The notes: a model not told the origin generated them from the sequence alone. A stretch of DNA of 10,592 bases from Atopobiaceae bacterium (GCA_017510875.1 JAFWLX010000335.1:1-10592); one strand, 5' to 3'; shown: positions 1 through 7,737, counted from the first letter of the stretch. Made by a program: numbers and translations.

Positions 1-184
1 CCACAATGATCTCTGCTCCGGAACTGGAAAAGGTGCCACCGTCCAACTCGCTGCCAAAGGGAGCATCGTTGGCAAGGGCCTCGGTAGGAGTCAAAGCCAA
101 AAAGCCGCCCGTGACGGCAGGCAGGGAGATCAGGGAGTCGGTCGCAAGACGAAAGAAGCCGCGACGGGAAACATTTGCAGGCAC
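1..184 (-). CDS. N-terminal part of a Tat-exported surface protein, paralogue of the 417-5261 gene (runs off the left edge)
   Basis: Only the first 61 codons are in the window; the gene continues beyond base 1. The start is the GTG at 184-182, with AAGGAG (complement of 191-196) six bases upstream. The N-terminus reads MPANVSRRGFFRLATDSL, a twin-arginine motif (SRRGFF) followed by a hydrophobic stretch and an ALA cleavage site at about residue 38, so it should be exported folded through the Tat pathway. Aligned without gaps to the start of the neighbouring 1614-aa protein, 44 of 61 residues are identical, continuing past the signal peptide into the mature part (SELDGG, GAEI). This indicates a tandem duplication. 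It lies on the same strand, 232 bp downstream of the larger gene's stop. The molecular function is unknown, and whether this copy also ends in a sortase signal cannot be seen. Confidence 0.85.
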   Translation of the reverse strand, partial: MPANVSRRGFFRLATDSLISLPAVTGGFLALTPTEALANDAPFGSELDGGTFSSSGAEIIV

Positions 185-262
185 CGGGCACTCCTTAATT
201 TGCATCGTAGTAAACATGGTGGGCATCATGCATAAGAAACGACTGGGATGACAGCGACTTAC

Positions 263-286
263 ATTATGCGACAATCAAACACTATA
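263..286 (-). promoter_or_regulatory. Possible -10 elements for the partial surface-protein gene
   Basis: The 232-bp gap between the two surface-protein genes turns AT-rich near 245-300. On the minus strand it holds TATAGT (complement of 281-286) and CATAAT (complement of 263-268), either of which could be a -10 box about 80-100 bases upstream of the GTG start. Neither has a convincing -35 at 16-18 bp, so this is weak. I see no clear intrinsic terminator in the gap for the upstream gene, so read-through is possible. Confidence 0.25.
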
Positions 287-416
287 GCTTAATAGAGACA
301 ACGCACGCGTTTTTCTTGCGGTTGTTTACGTACGTCGATGGCGGGCGTGGAGGGTTTGAAATGCTGCCGTGACAACGGGGGCGTGTGACCTTGCAACATG
401 ACATTGCGACGCGTCC

Positions 417-3400
417 CTACCGTTGCTCGTTCTCTGCACGCCTACGCTCGTAGGCGCTTACAACTGCGCCCGCTGCAGCAAGTCCTGCGCCCAGCAGGCC
501 AAGCGCGGCGGAGGGACGCTCGTCTCCCGTATCAGGCAGCATCTTGCGCTTGTTGCCGCCAGATGTGCTAGAGCCACCCGATGTGCTGGAACCGCCCGTA
601 CCGCCACTGGATGTCCCAGAGCCACTAGCCTCTCCGCCACCGCCCGAGGGCGAGGGCGTCTCCCCCTCGCCATACACGGTAACCGGCGCGTCGCCATAAG
701 AGGCTGCCTTCCAGTAAGGCTCCTCTATTACCAGCATGTCCATCATCACGCTGCCCGGGTCCACGCTGTACTCGACGATGATGTCCTCTTCGCCCTCGGC
801 CTGTCCCTCCATGCCGCTCACCACGGTGCTGTTGCGCGCGACGAAGATGACCTCCTTGCGACCCGAAGCCCAGCTCTCGGGAATGACTATCTCCGCCCGA
901 TAGACGGAGACCTTTCCCGGCGCCAGGGCGTAGTCGGACTCCAGGCCCTTGAGGTCGCCGTTCTCGTCCTTGGGATTCCAAGCCGACTCGCACACGGTGT
1001 CCTTTGAGAAGGCCAGGTTGCAGGTGGCAACAGGCGGTTTGAGAGCACCCGTCTCATCGTACATCGTCTCCTTGTCGTACATGGCCAGCTCGCAAGCTGA
1101 GAGGAAGGTGTTGCCGTCGTTGCGCAAGGCAAGGTAGAAGCCTGCCACCTTACCAGGCGACACAAAGGGGACCACCGCCGTAGCCGAAAGCGCAGTGACG
1201 GTCTTTACAAAGGGAACAGCTATATACCAGATGGTTGCAAGGTCCTTGTCCTTGTCAGTAAGCTCGGAGGCAATCACCGAGAGGGCCGTGTTGTTGCCAC
1301 CTATGCTCACGATGTTGTCAAGCAGATGTCCCGGATCCTCGTCGCTCACATAGCCAAGATCGGCCAGGATGAAATCGTCGGAGTGGTGGCTGCCGCGCAG
1401 GCGCGCGGCCTTGATGCGACACTCGCTCACCTCGGGCATCTCGACCAGACTGTCGCTGTCCTCGCTATAGCTATGTCCCGGAACGCCATTGCGCACCTCG
1501 GGCCAGTAGATGAAGTCGCCCCACACGCCAATCGATCTGATGCCAACGTCGGCCGCCCCCTGTGGCGTGACCGTGAGCTTGGGAGCGCCGCCGCCCCAAA
1601 GCCCGTCCACAATAGCCGTGCAGAGCCGATCGTTCTCGTCGCAGGTGAGGAACTGCTGGGCATGCAGGGGACTGTACCCGCCGGTCACAGCAACGACCTT
1701 CCACGCATGCAGGCGCACGCTGGCGTCAGTGGTACCCACATGCTTGACAAACATGATGGCCGCACTTCCAGAGTCACCCATGTTGCGCCGCATGATATAG
1801 AAGTCCGACTGCTTTGCCCCGCGTACCATGAAGGTGTAGACACTGTCAACCTGATTCCAAAACTGCAGCTCGTAGGCCGAGAGGTCGGTGATGGGGCCCA
1901 TCTTCTCCTCGATGGTTGCCGGGTCAGGCACAATGAGTCGGGTATTATCGAGGTAACCTGTCGAGGCAAACGACACAAAGAGGATGCCCACACGCACCTT
2001 CACATTGCTCGAGCGCAGCACGTCATCAGGTGATGTGGACATGCGATCGAGGTAGGTGACGGTGCACGTGCGACCCTGGTTTGCCGGCGCGTAGATAAAG
2101 AGCTGAAGGTTGGAGAAGCAATGGTAGGGATAGTCGGGGGTGTTGGTGAAGATCTCCGCGGCCTTCCTGCTCGTGGAATGCATGACCCAGTTGAAGCCGC
2201 TGTTGCGGTCGTGGTGGAATATCACATGGCTGAACACCATGTCAGTGATCGACTTGCCGAAGTCAACGGTGTTGCGCTTGGCTGAGATCACGGAGATGTG
2301 CATGCGATACGCCGTGGTGGAGATCATGCCATGCTGCTCATTGTACTGCTCGGAAACCGCGCCAAACTCAAGGTCGCACAGATTGTCACGTTCGAAGCCC
2401 GCTATCGCTGGGTTGATGCCAAAGTCCAGCACCTGACGCTTGCCGATGTCGGCCGCACGGTGACCTCCCTGCACGGTGGCAATGATGCGCGTGAGCGGCT
2501 TGCCGTTGACGGTGACGCTGCCGATGCGCAACGTGTAGTCGGTGCCGTCGATGCTGACGTACTGGATATGCGGATCGCCAAACACGTTTGTGACAATAGG
2601 AGTGTCCAGCTCCGGACGGATACCACCAATCTCGCCGATGCCGGCAATGCCAGGCACCTTGTCCGCCATGGCCGTGAGCGAGACACCGCCCTCGTCTTGC
2701 TCGCCGTAGACGGGTGTATAGTCGCCGGGGATGAGGTATGCAAAGGGGCTCGCCGCAATCTGCTCCTCGTCGCTGAGAGGCTCTAGGGCCTCGTTCGCGG
2801 GCTCATCCCCTTCTCCAAAGGCATCCTCATCGGAGGTAGGTGCTTGTTCGACGGCCTGGCCGTCATCGGTTTGTGCCGGGAGGTCTTCTGTCGACTCCTC
2901 GGCGTCTGCGTCATCGCCATCTTCCTGCGACGCCAAGGTGACAGCGTAGCTATCAAGCCCAGACGTGTCAGGGTCGTGCTCCCCAAGACCAGGTGCGGAC
3001 TCGTCTTGCTCGGTGATGGCCTGCTCGACCAACAGGTCTAGCAGCTCCGAGCTGGGCTGGTCTTCCGCCTGGTCCACAACGAGAGCCTGTACGTCTTGCG
3101 CACCACTCTCGTCCGGCGCGTCCAGAGGCGCCGCTCCCTCGGCCTGCGCCTCCTCCATGCCAACTACCTTCATTGTCTGCACGGCGCAGGTGAGCACGGT
3201 CCCATCTTCCATCACACAGTCCTCGTATGCCACGTCAAGATAAAACCGAGAGCCCTCTTCCTGTGCGGTGATGGGCGTGTTCCCGTCAAACTCCCGCGAC
3301 GCCATGAGCATCTCGTCGCTCACGGGGTTGACCTGGTCGATTACCTCGTCGAGCGTTCTGGTTGCCATGGGATCAAAGGCCATCGTGTCGGCTTGGGGGT

Positions 3401-5261
3401 TAAGGCCGTTTGTCTCCCAGTTGTTGACCCAGTTGTTGTCGCCGCCATTGAAGATGTTGCCGGTGTAGGTCCACAAGAGGAACTGGACGACAAGGTCGGC
3501 CCGATAGTTGTAGCCGATGATGACGTGCGGAAGCGGCTTGTCGCTGCTCTCGCGCGCGGTGATGCCCACAAAGATGCTGAGCGTGAAGACGCCGCGCAAC
3601 GAGATGGACGCAACGCCCGACACGCCCACACCCACCGAAAGCGAGGGCGAGATGATGACCGTGAAGGTAAGGCCCGAGTTGGTGAAGTCCCACTCGTAAC
3701 GGGAGAGATCGCTGACCACGTCGGTCCAGTCCTTGTCATTTGGCCCGGGGGTCACGAAGAACCCGGGGCCTAGGGACACCACGAGGCTTGCCTTCAGGTC
3801 AAACTGGATGAAGACGGGAATGGGACCGGCCAAGAACTGCTCGGTAATGGTGAGCAGCAGCGCCAGCACGAACTGACCGGCGGCATCGCCCTGGAAGGTC
3901 ATGTTCTTCTCGTCCCACTGGGCCACCGCCACAAACTGGAAGAAGCCGCTGAAGCTGAAGGTCCGGCTATAGTTGACCTGCCTGACGACACCGCTGTTCT
4001 CGCCGTAGGCGCTGCTGGTCTTGTCGATTATCGAATCCCAGCTCTTCTTCTTATCCTCAATCTGGTCCTTCACGGTCTTGCGCGAGAACTTCTGCCAGCC
4101 CTTCTCGTCCTCCTTGCCGTAATCGTTCTTGTAGCCCCAGCTGGGGGTCTTTAACGTGAACTGGTAGTAGCCTGAGGGGTCGACATATAGGTTTGCGGGA
4201 AACTCGGGAAGCCACATGGTGAAGAGGTCGCCCGCGCCCAAAGGGAACGACGGAGGCAGCGTGAAGGCTAACCCGCTGCCACCGCCCGTGCTGTTCTTGA
4301 TGTTGGCAAGTGGCTTGGCGCTCTTGTTCTTCTCGCTCTTTGGCTCGTCAAATACGGTCTTCTTGACCCTAAGCTTGATGGGAAACGAGTAGTCGATCCC
4401 CCCGTCACTAAAGCGGATGTCAAGGTCGGTGAGCAGCGGAAGCGCGTCGACCGAGCCTATCTTGAGGAAGGTTCCCGTGAACGTTGCGGTGGCAGCGCCC
4501 CCTATGGGTATAACGGTCTGGGAGCGCAGCACCTTGCCATCGGCGCGCTGTGCCAGCTTGACGGTGGTGCTTGGCCCCGAGAGGTTTCTGAGCGTGACCA
4601 CGATGCTGTGGTTGGCGTCGTTTTTGGGCGAGGCATTAAAGGTGAGAAACTCGTCAGTGGTACTTTGAGTTGACTTGTCGTAGGTCTCATAGATCTCGAT
4701 GGTGTAGAGCACGTCCCACTCGTCGAAGCTTGCCAGCTCGGGATACGGCTTGGTGTCGGTGATGCTACGGCCCGGCACCATCATTCCGCCACCGCCGCTG
4801 ATGCGAATCTTTGAAACCTTGAAGTCGCGGTATCCCTCACAGGTGATGGTGATGCTGCCGTTGAAGGCATAGGCATCAAGAGAGTAGGGGTCCTTGTGAT
4901 CGTCGTTCTCTGCAAGCTCGGCAATGTCGAGCACAAGCACGCCATACTCGTCGGTGGTGCCCCGGGCCCATTTGTCCGTGTTGTAGCGCGACTGTACCTC
5001 CACCTTAGCACCCGGTATGCGCGACTCGCCGCCATCGGACATGTCCACCAGCATGAAGCCCACTTCCCAGCGGTTGACCACAACAATCTCTGCACCGGCA
5101 CCGTAATAGGCGCCACCGTCCAACTCGCTGCTATAGGGGATGCTGTCGGCAAGGGCCTCAGTAGGAGTCAGGGCCAGGAAGCCACCCGCAACTACCGGCA
5201 GCGAGACAAGGGAGTCGGTTGCAAGGCGGAAGAAGTTGCGGCGGGACAGGCTGGCAGGCAT
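417..5261 (-). CDS. Giant Tat-exported, sortase-anchored (LPDTG) surface protein, 1614 aa
   Basis: The protein is predicted to be exported folded and linked to the cell wall. The ATG at 5261 is chosen because AAGGAG (complement of 5267-5272) sits five bases upstream and a Tat signal follows directly: SRRNFFRLA at residues 6-14, a hydrophobic core, and ALA at 36-38. An in-frame extension to 5492 has neither. From N to C: a CnaB- or carboxypeptidase-regulatory-like beta segment at about 55-155 (PGAKVEV ... GTTDEYGVLVLDI); a strongly hydrophobic alternating beta region at about 440-630; a Glu/Asp-rich low-complexity stretch at about 700-835; a long beta-rich region at about 880-1340 that I cannot assign; a possible CARDB-like adhesion segment at about 1354-1505 (VSPGK ... 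LALRNDGNTF); a Gly/Ser linker at 1537-1569; then KRKM-LPDTG (1575-1579), a hydrophobic helix and an Arg-rich tail. Export and anchoring are well supported. The function (adhesion, binding or enzymatic) is unknown. Confidence 0.9.
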   Translation of the reverse strand: MPASLSRRNFFRLATDSLVSLPVVAGGFLALTPTEALADSIPYSSELDGGAYYGAGAEIVVVNRWEVGFMLVDMSDGGESRIPGAKVEVQSRYNTDKWARGTTDEYGVLVLDIAELAENDDHKDPYSLDAYAFNGSITITCEGYRDFKVSKIRISGGGGMMVPGRSITDTKPYPELASFDEWDVLYTIEIYETYDKSTQSTTDEFLTFNASPKNDANHSIVVTLRNLSGPSTTVKLAQRADGKVLRSQTVIPIGGAATATFTGTFLKIGSVDALPLLTDLDIRFSDGGIDYSFPIKLRVKKTVFDEPKSEKNKSAKPLANIKNSTGGGSGLAFTLPPSFPLGAGDLFTMWLPEFPANLYVDPSGYYQFTLKTPSWGYKNDYGKEDEKGWQKFSRKTVKDQIEDKKKSWDSIIDKTSSAYGENSGVVRQVNYSRTFSFSGFFQFVAVAQWDEKNMTFQGDAAGQFVLALLLTITEQFLAGPIPVFIQFDLKASLVVSLGPGFFVTPGPNDKDWTDVVSDLSRYEWDFTNSGLTFTVIISPSLSVGVGVSGVASISLRGVFTLSIFVGITARESSDKPLPHVIIGYNYRADLVVQFLLWTYTGNIFNGGDNNWVNNWETNGLNPQADTMAFDPMATRTLDEVIDQVNPVSDEMLMASREFDGNTPITAQEEGSRFYLDVAYEDCVMEDGTVLTCAVQTMKVVGMEEAQAEGAAPLDAPDESGAQDVQALVVDQAEDQPSSELLDLLVEQAITEQDESAPGLGEHDPDTSGLDSYAVTLASQEDGDDADAEESTEDLPAQTDDGQAVEQAPTSDEDAFGEGDEPANEALEPLSDEEQIAASPFAYLIPGDYTPVYGEQDEGGVSLTAMADKVPGIAGIGEIGGIRPELDTPIVTNVFGDPHIQYVSIDGTDYTLRIGSVTVNGKPLTRIIATVQGGHRAADIGKRQVLDFGINPAIAGFERDNLCDLEFGAVSEQYNEQHGMISTTAYRMHISVISAKRNTVDFGKSITDMVFSHVIFHHDRNSGFNWVMHSTSRKAAEIFTNTPDYPYHCFSNLQLFIYAPANQGRTCTVTYLDRMSTSPDDVLRSSNVKVRVGILFVSFASTGYLDNTRLIVPDPATIEEKMGPITDLSAYELQFWNQVDSVYTFMVRGAKQSDFYIMRRNMGDSGSAAIMFVKHVGTTDASVRLHAWKVVAVTGGYSPLHAQQFLTCDENDRLCTAIVDGLWGGGAPKLTVTPQGAADVGIRSIGVWGDFIYWPEVRNGVPGHSYSEDSDSLVEMPEVSECRIKAARLRGSHHSDDFILADLGYVSDEDPGHLLDNIVSIGGNNTALSVIASELTDKDKDLATIWYIAVPFVKTVTALSATAVVPFVSPGKVAGFYLALRNDGNTFLSACELAMYDKETMYDETGALKPPVATCNLAFSKDTVCESAWNPKDENGDLKGLESDYALAPGKVSVYRAEIVIPESWASGRKEVIFVARNSTVVSGMEGQAEGEEDIIVEYSVDPGSVMMDMLVIEEPYWKAASYGDAPVTVYGEGETPSPSGGGGEASGSGTSSGGTGGSSTSGGSSTSGGNKRKMLPDTGDERPSAALGLLGAGLAAAGAVVSAYERRRAENEQR
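555..590 (-). repeat. Two 18-bp tandem repeats in the Gly/Ser wall-spanning linker
   Basis: Bases 555-572 and 573-590 match at 15 of 18 positions and encode consecutive Ser-Ser-Thr-Ser-Gly-Gly units just before the LPDTG signal. A more degenerate continuation of Gly/Ser/Thr codons runs to about 653. Flexible Ser/Gly linkers of this kind usually span the peptidoglycan layer, and such repeats can vary in copy number between strains. Confidence 0.6.
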
Positions 5262-5325
5262 GGGAGCTCCTTGCTTACGTCGCGAGAGGCGGTAGGTTTT
5301 CTTCAATGGGGCATTATCCCCTGAT

Positions 5326-5331
5326 ACTATA
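5326..5331 (-). promoter_or_regulatory. Candidate -10 box for the giant surface-protein gene
   Basis: The minus strand reads TATAGT here, about 65 bases upstream of the ATG at 5261, in the most AT-rich patch of the leader. No good -35 hexamer stands at 16-18 bp; GTGTTC is the best available. A second AT-rich hexamer, GATAAT, follows closely downstream. The paralogue at the left edge also has TATAGT followed by ATAATG upstream of its start, which gives mild support. Confidence 0.3.
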
Positions 5332-5575
5332 TGATTCTGATACCCTAGAACACCCTGTTTGCCTCTTGTTTTAGGGTTTTGGGACCTTTGGGGGACAGGC
5401 AAGCCACACTGGCGGTCGGGACCGTCGACAACGGCTCGAGGGCGAAGGTGTACGCCAACGCCAAGAACGCAGATCGCTGACACGGCGAGCACGGCAGCTG
5501 GTAACCACGGTGCTCCTTCGCCGGTCTTCGGCAGGCTTAATCCCTAAACACACTCCATCGATTTCGCATTTCTTG

Positions 5576-5604
5576 TTCACATTTCCTTCAAGTAACGCTA
5601 AAAT
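5576..5604 (+). promoter_or_regulatory. Sigma-70-type promoter of scrA
   Basis: TTCACA (5576-5581) and TAAAAT (5599-5604) are separated by exactly 17 bp, and each matches the housekeeping consensus at five of six bases. Transcription would start near 5611-5612, giving an untranslated leader of about 100 bases before scrA. The first base of the adjoining operator falls at the expected start site. Confidence 0.75.
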
Positions 5605-5611
5605 CATCCAT

Positions 5612-5629
5612 TGTGGGAACGATTTCACA
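5612..5629 (+). promoter_or_regulatory. LacI-family-type operator (site 1) at the scrA transcription start
   Basis: TGTGGGAACGATTTCACA is an 18-bp imperfect dyad centred on CG, with arms TGTG/CACA. The central CG and 18-bp span are typical of LacI/GalR-family operators, to which many ScrR-type sucrose repressors belong. It begins seven bases after the -10 box, where a bound repressor would block initiation. A related copy lies before scrK: read on the opposite strand, this site matches that one at 15 of 18 positions. The regulator gene is not in the window, so the link to a sucrose repressor is inference. Confidence 0.65.
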
Positions 5630-5714
5630 GCCAGACGTCCACTGGCTGCGGGCGCACCCACATGTACGTGTCTTTGTAAAAGTAGTAGGTACAACACGAA
5701 AGAGGGAGGGTTCT

Positions 5715-6083
5715 ATGGCTTCTGAACACGCACAAGCAGCCAAGGAAATCCTTGCCGCTGTGGGTGGCCCCGAGAACGTCGTCTCGGCAGCTCACTGCGC
5801 AACTCGTCTGCGTCTCGTGATTGCAGACGACTCCAAGGTCGACATGGACGCTGTCGAAGACTGCTCGCTTGCGAAGGGTAACTTCCAGGCCGCTGGTCAG
5901 CTCCAGGTCATCTACGGAACCGGCACCGTCAACAAGGTCTTCGACGAGTTCTGCAAGCAGGGCAACATCACTGTGGGCTCAACCGATGACGCCAAGGCCG
6001 CAGCCGCTGCCAAGGGCAATCCCCTTCAGCGTGCCACCAAGGCACTCGGCGACGTCTTCGTCCCCATCATCCCGCCATCGTAG
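5715..6083 (+). CDS. scrA: PTS IIB domain fragment of ScrA (5' part, 122 aa)
   Basis: This is the N-terminal part of the sucrose-type PTS enzyme II. The cytoplasmic IIB domain (about residues 1-85) carries the phosphorylated cysteine C28 in HCATRLRL, the usual C-x-T-R-L-R site of Glc-family IIB domains; phosphate passes from IIA to this Cys and then to the incoming sugar. GTGTVNKVF (68-76) is the other typical IIB signature. An Ala/Lys-rich linker (about 90-101) and the first residues of IIC (ALGDVFVPII) follow, after which the frame runs out of register into PPS and a TAG. The start ATG is set by GGAGG at 5705-5709, five bases upstream. As a separate polypeptide the whole IIB domain would be present, and PTS domains can sometimes work in trans. 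Confidence 0.8.
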   Translation: MASEHAQAAKEILAAVGGPENVVSAAHCATRLRLVIADDSKVDMDAVEDCSLAKGNFQAAGQLQVIYGTGTVNKVFDEFCKQGNITVGSTDDAKAAAAAKGNPLQRATKALGDVFVPIIPPS

Positions 6084-6094
6084 CCTCCGGTCTT

Positions 6095-7702
6095 ATGATG
6101 GGCCTCACCGAGGGCATCAACAACGCCATGGGCGGCGCCCTCGACGTAAACCCCTGGTGGACCCTCATTCACACCTTCTCTAACGCCTCGTTCGTGTTCC
6201 TGCAGATCCTCATCGGCTTCTCGGCTGCTCGCGTCTTTGGCGGCAACGAGTTCCTCGGTGGCGTTATCGGCATGATCATGAACCACACCGGCCTCATCAA
6301 CGCTTGGAACATCCCCGGCGCCGCCGGCAAGCTCTTTGTAGGCTCGCCTGAGGCCATGCAGGTTCTTGGCGTAAGCACAGCCACAGAGGCCTCCACGGGC
6401 GCCATCATCAGCGCCGGCTATATCCCGCAGGTGCAGCTGTTTGGCTTCCTTCCCGTTACGCTGCAGGGCTATCAGGGCCACGTCATCCCCGTGGTCGTAG
6501 CCGTGTGGCTGATGTGCCAAATCGAGAAGTGGCTCCATGCTCACGTGCCCGATATGCTCGACCTCTTTGTCACCCCGCTGTGCACCGTCCTGATCACCGG
6601 TCTTGCAACCATGATCGTCATCGGCCCGGTCTTCTCGTTCATCGAGGAGCTGGTGATGAACTTCTTCAGGTTCCTGCTTGGAATACCGTTTGGCTTGGGA
6701 GGCGCGCTAGCAGGCGCAATATACCCATGTACGGTTGTACTTGGCGTACACCACATGTTCAACGCTCTTGAGGCCGGCTTTGTGGCCGAGGGCGCTGACC
6801 CCTTCAACCCCATCATCTCGGCTGCTAACGTAGCACAGGGCGCCGCCTGCCTGGCTGTCTTCCTGAAGACCGCCTCCGCAAAGAAGAAGGGCCTTGCCCT
6901 TCCCTCCGGCCTCTCCTCACTGCTGGGCATCACCGAGCCCGCCATCTACGGCGTGAACCTGCCTGCTCTTAAGCCGTTCATCGCCGCTATGGCAGGCGCT
7001 GCAGCCGGTGGCGCTGTTTCCTCCATCGCCGGTCTGTACTCCACCGCTTACGGCATCACGGGCATCTTTGGCTACCTGATCACCGCCAACCCCATTGCAT
7101 ACACCATCGTCTTCGCCGTGGCATTTGCCGTGTCCTTCGCCATCACTATGGTTCTTTACCAGGACGATGAGAAGACCAAGGCCGCTGCCGCTCGCGAGGC
7201 CGCCAAGGCCGCTGCTCCTGCAGCTCCCACCAAGGTTGATGCCATCGACCAGGCCAACGTGCTCGCCGCTCCCATGACCGGCAAGGCCGTTGCCATGTCC
7301 GACGCTCCCGACGCCGTCTTTGCCTCCCTTGCTATGGGCAACGGCGCTGTCATCGAGCCCACCGCCGGCGAGGTTTACTCTCCCGTTACCGGCACCGTCA
7401 CGATGCTGTTTGACACCAAGCATGCCATTGGTCTTGCTGGCGACGACGGCACCGAGGTTCTCATCCACATTGGCGTTGACACAGTCGAGCTGGCTGGTGG
7501 CCCCTTTGAGGCTCACGTTGCCGCTGGCGATAAGGTCAAGGCTGGCGACCTTCTGATCACCGCCGACCTCGACGCCATCAAGGAGGCCGGCAAGCCCACG
7601 GCCACCATGGTCATCGTTACCAACACTGACGACTACGCTTCCGTGACGCCCGAGATTGGCAACGTCAAGGCTGGCGAGAAGCTCGTCACCGTGGCTAAGT
7701 AG
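6095..7702 (+). CDS. scrA: PTS IIC-IIA part of ScrA (3' part, 535 aa)
   Basis: This is the membrane IIC channel plus C-terminal IIA domain of the sucrose-type PTS. Residues about 20-355 hold a series of hydrophobic helices and the conserved Glc-family IIC motif GITEPAIYGVNL (278-289), which includes the sugar-contacting Glu281. An Ala/Lys/Pro-rich linker (about 360-382) leads to the IIA domain (about 385-535), with KHAIG (His443) and LIHIGVDTVEL, where His458 is the phosphorylated histidine. The ATG at 6095 has no recognisable ribosome site, and homologous IIC sequence (PAIVASGL) continues upstream in this frame from 6071. It is therefore the downstream half of a broken gene rather than an independent one. 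It ends in tandem TAG stops (7700-7705), followed by a strong terminator. Confidence 0.8.
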   Translation: MMGLTEGINNAMGGALDVNPWWTLIHTFSNASFVFLQILIGFSAARVFGGNEFLGGVIGMIMNHTGLINAWNIPGAAGKLFVGSPEAMQVLGVSTATEASTGAIISAGYIPQVQLFGFLPVTLQGYQGHVIPVVVAVWLMCQIEKWLHAHVPDMLDLFVTPLCTVLITGLATMIVIGPVFSFIEELVMNFFRFLLGIPFGLGGALAGAIYPCTVVLGVHHMFNALEAGFVAEGADPFNPIISAANVAQGAACLAVFLKTASAKKKGLALPSGLSSLLGITEPAIYGVNLPALKPFIAAMAGAAAGGAVSSIAGLYSTAYGITGIFGYLITANPIAYTIVFAVAFAVSFAITMVLYQDDEKTKAAAAREAAKAAAPAAPTKVDAIDQANVLAAPMTGKAVAMSDAPDAVFASLAMGNGAVIEPTAGEVYSPVTGTVTMLFDTKHAIGLAGDDGTEVLIHIGVDTVELAGGPFEAHVAAGDKVKAGDLLITADLDAIKEAGKPTATMVIVTNTDDYASVTPEIGNVKAGEKLVTVAK

Positions 7703-7737
7703 TAGCCTTTAGGCCACTAGGTCACTTGCACTGCTAG

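Larger units (their letters stand above)
5262..5714. other. Divergent intergenic region between the surface-protein gene and scrA
   Basis: No credible gene lies in these 453 bases. Near 5262-5340 is the minus-strand leader of the surface-protein gene, with an AAGGAG ribosome site and an AT-rich patch. At 5341-5400 is a G-rich patch ending in GGGGACAGGC (5391-5400); this 10-mer recurs at 10559-10568 next to a palindrome and may be a worn REP-type remnant. The part from about 5400 to 5560 shows only a weak inverted pair, GAGCAC/GTGCTC (5487-5515), with no T-tract. From 5571 onward it holds the scrA promoter, operator and a leader of about 100 bases ending in GGAGG (5705-5709), five bases before the ATG. 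Confidence 0.7.
5715..7702 (+). pseudogene. scrA: Frameshifted sucrose-type PTS enzyme IIBCA gene (scrA), full locus
   Basis: Taken together, the two reading frames encode one enzyme II of domain order IIB-IIC-IIA. Restoring one base in the short C run at 6071-6073 gives the continuous junction VPIIPAIVASGLMMGL and a 662-aa protein, normal for this subfamily. In the sequence as given, the first frame stops at TAG 6081-6083. The sucrose assignment rests on the neighbouring scrK and scrB genes and on the Glc-superfamily domain order; related beta-glucoside and trehalose transporters look similar. Whether the shift is a real mutation, phase variation or a sequence error cannot be decided here. 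Codon structure is intact on both sides, so any loss would be recent. Confidence 0.75.

Noticed and set aside
2540..2579. von Willebrand type D domain in the giant protein, suggested by FGDPHI ... DG at residues 894-906
   Set aside because: The spacing between GDPH and DG is six residues rather than the usual four, and the cysteine pattern of VWD domains is missing. Likely chance resemblance.
1326..3773. Long plus-strand open frames inside the giant gene (for example 1326-2033 and 3096-3773)
   Set aside because: They are antisense shadows of a well-supported 1614-codon gene, with Arg/His/Ala/Val-rich composition typical of reverse frames of GC-rich coding and no recognisable motifs.
5262..5492. 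An in-frame 77-codon extension of the giant surface-protein gene upstream to an ATG at 5492
   Set aside because: It would bury the Tat signal inside the protein, has no ribosome site, and covers the AT-rich leader. The ATG at 5261 has AAGGAG five bases upstream, as does the paralogue's start.
5487..5515. GAGCAC/GTGCTC inverted repeat as terminator or operator
   Set aside because: Only six base pairs around a 17-base loop, with no T-tract and no second copy; within chance for GC-rich DNA.
5605..5714. A ribonucleic antiterminator (SacY/BglG-type) control in the scrA leader
   Set aside because: No RAT-like sequence and no terminator hairpin with a T-tract can be seen in the leader.
6066..6083. 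Programmed -1 ribosomal frameshift joining the two parts of scrA
   Set aside because: The site lacks a canonical X-XXY-YYZ slippery heptamer and no stem-loop is obvious just downstream. PTS IIBCA genes are normally uninterrupted, so mutation or sequence error is simpler.
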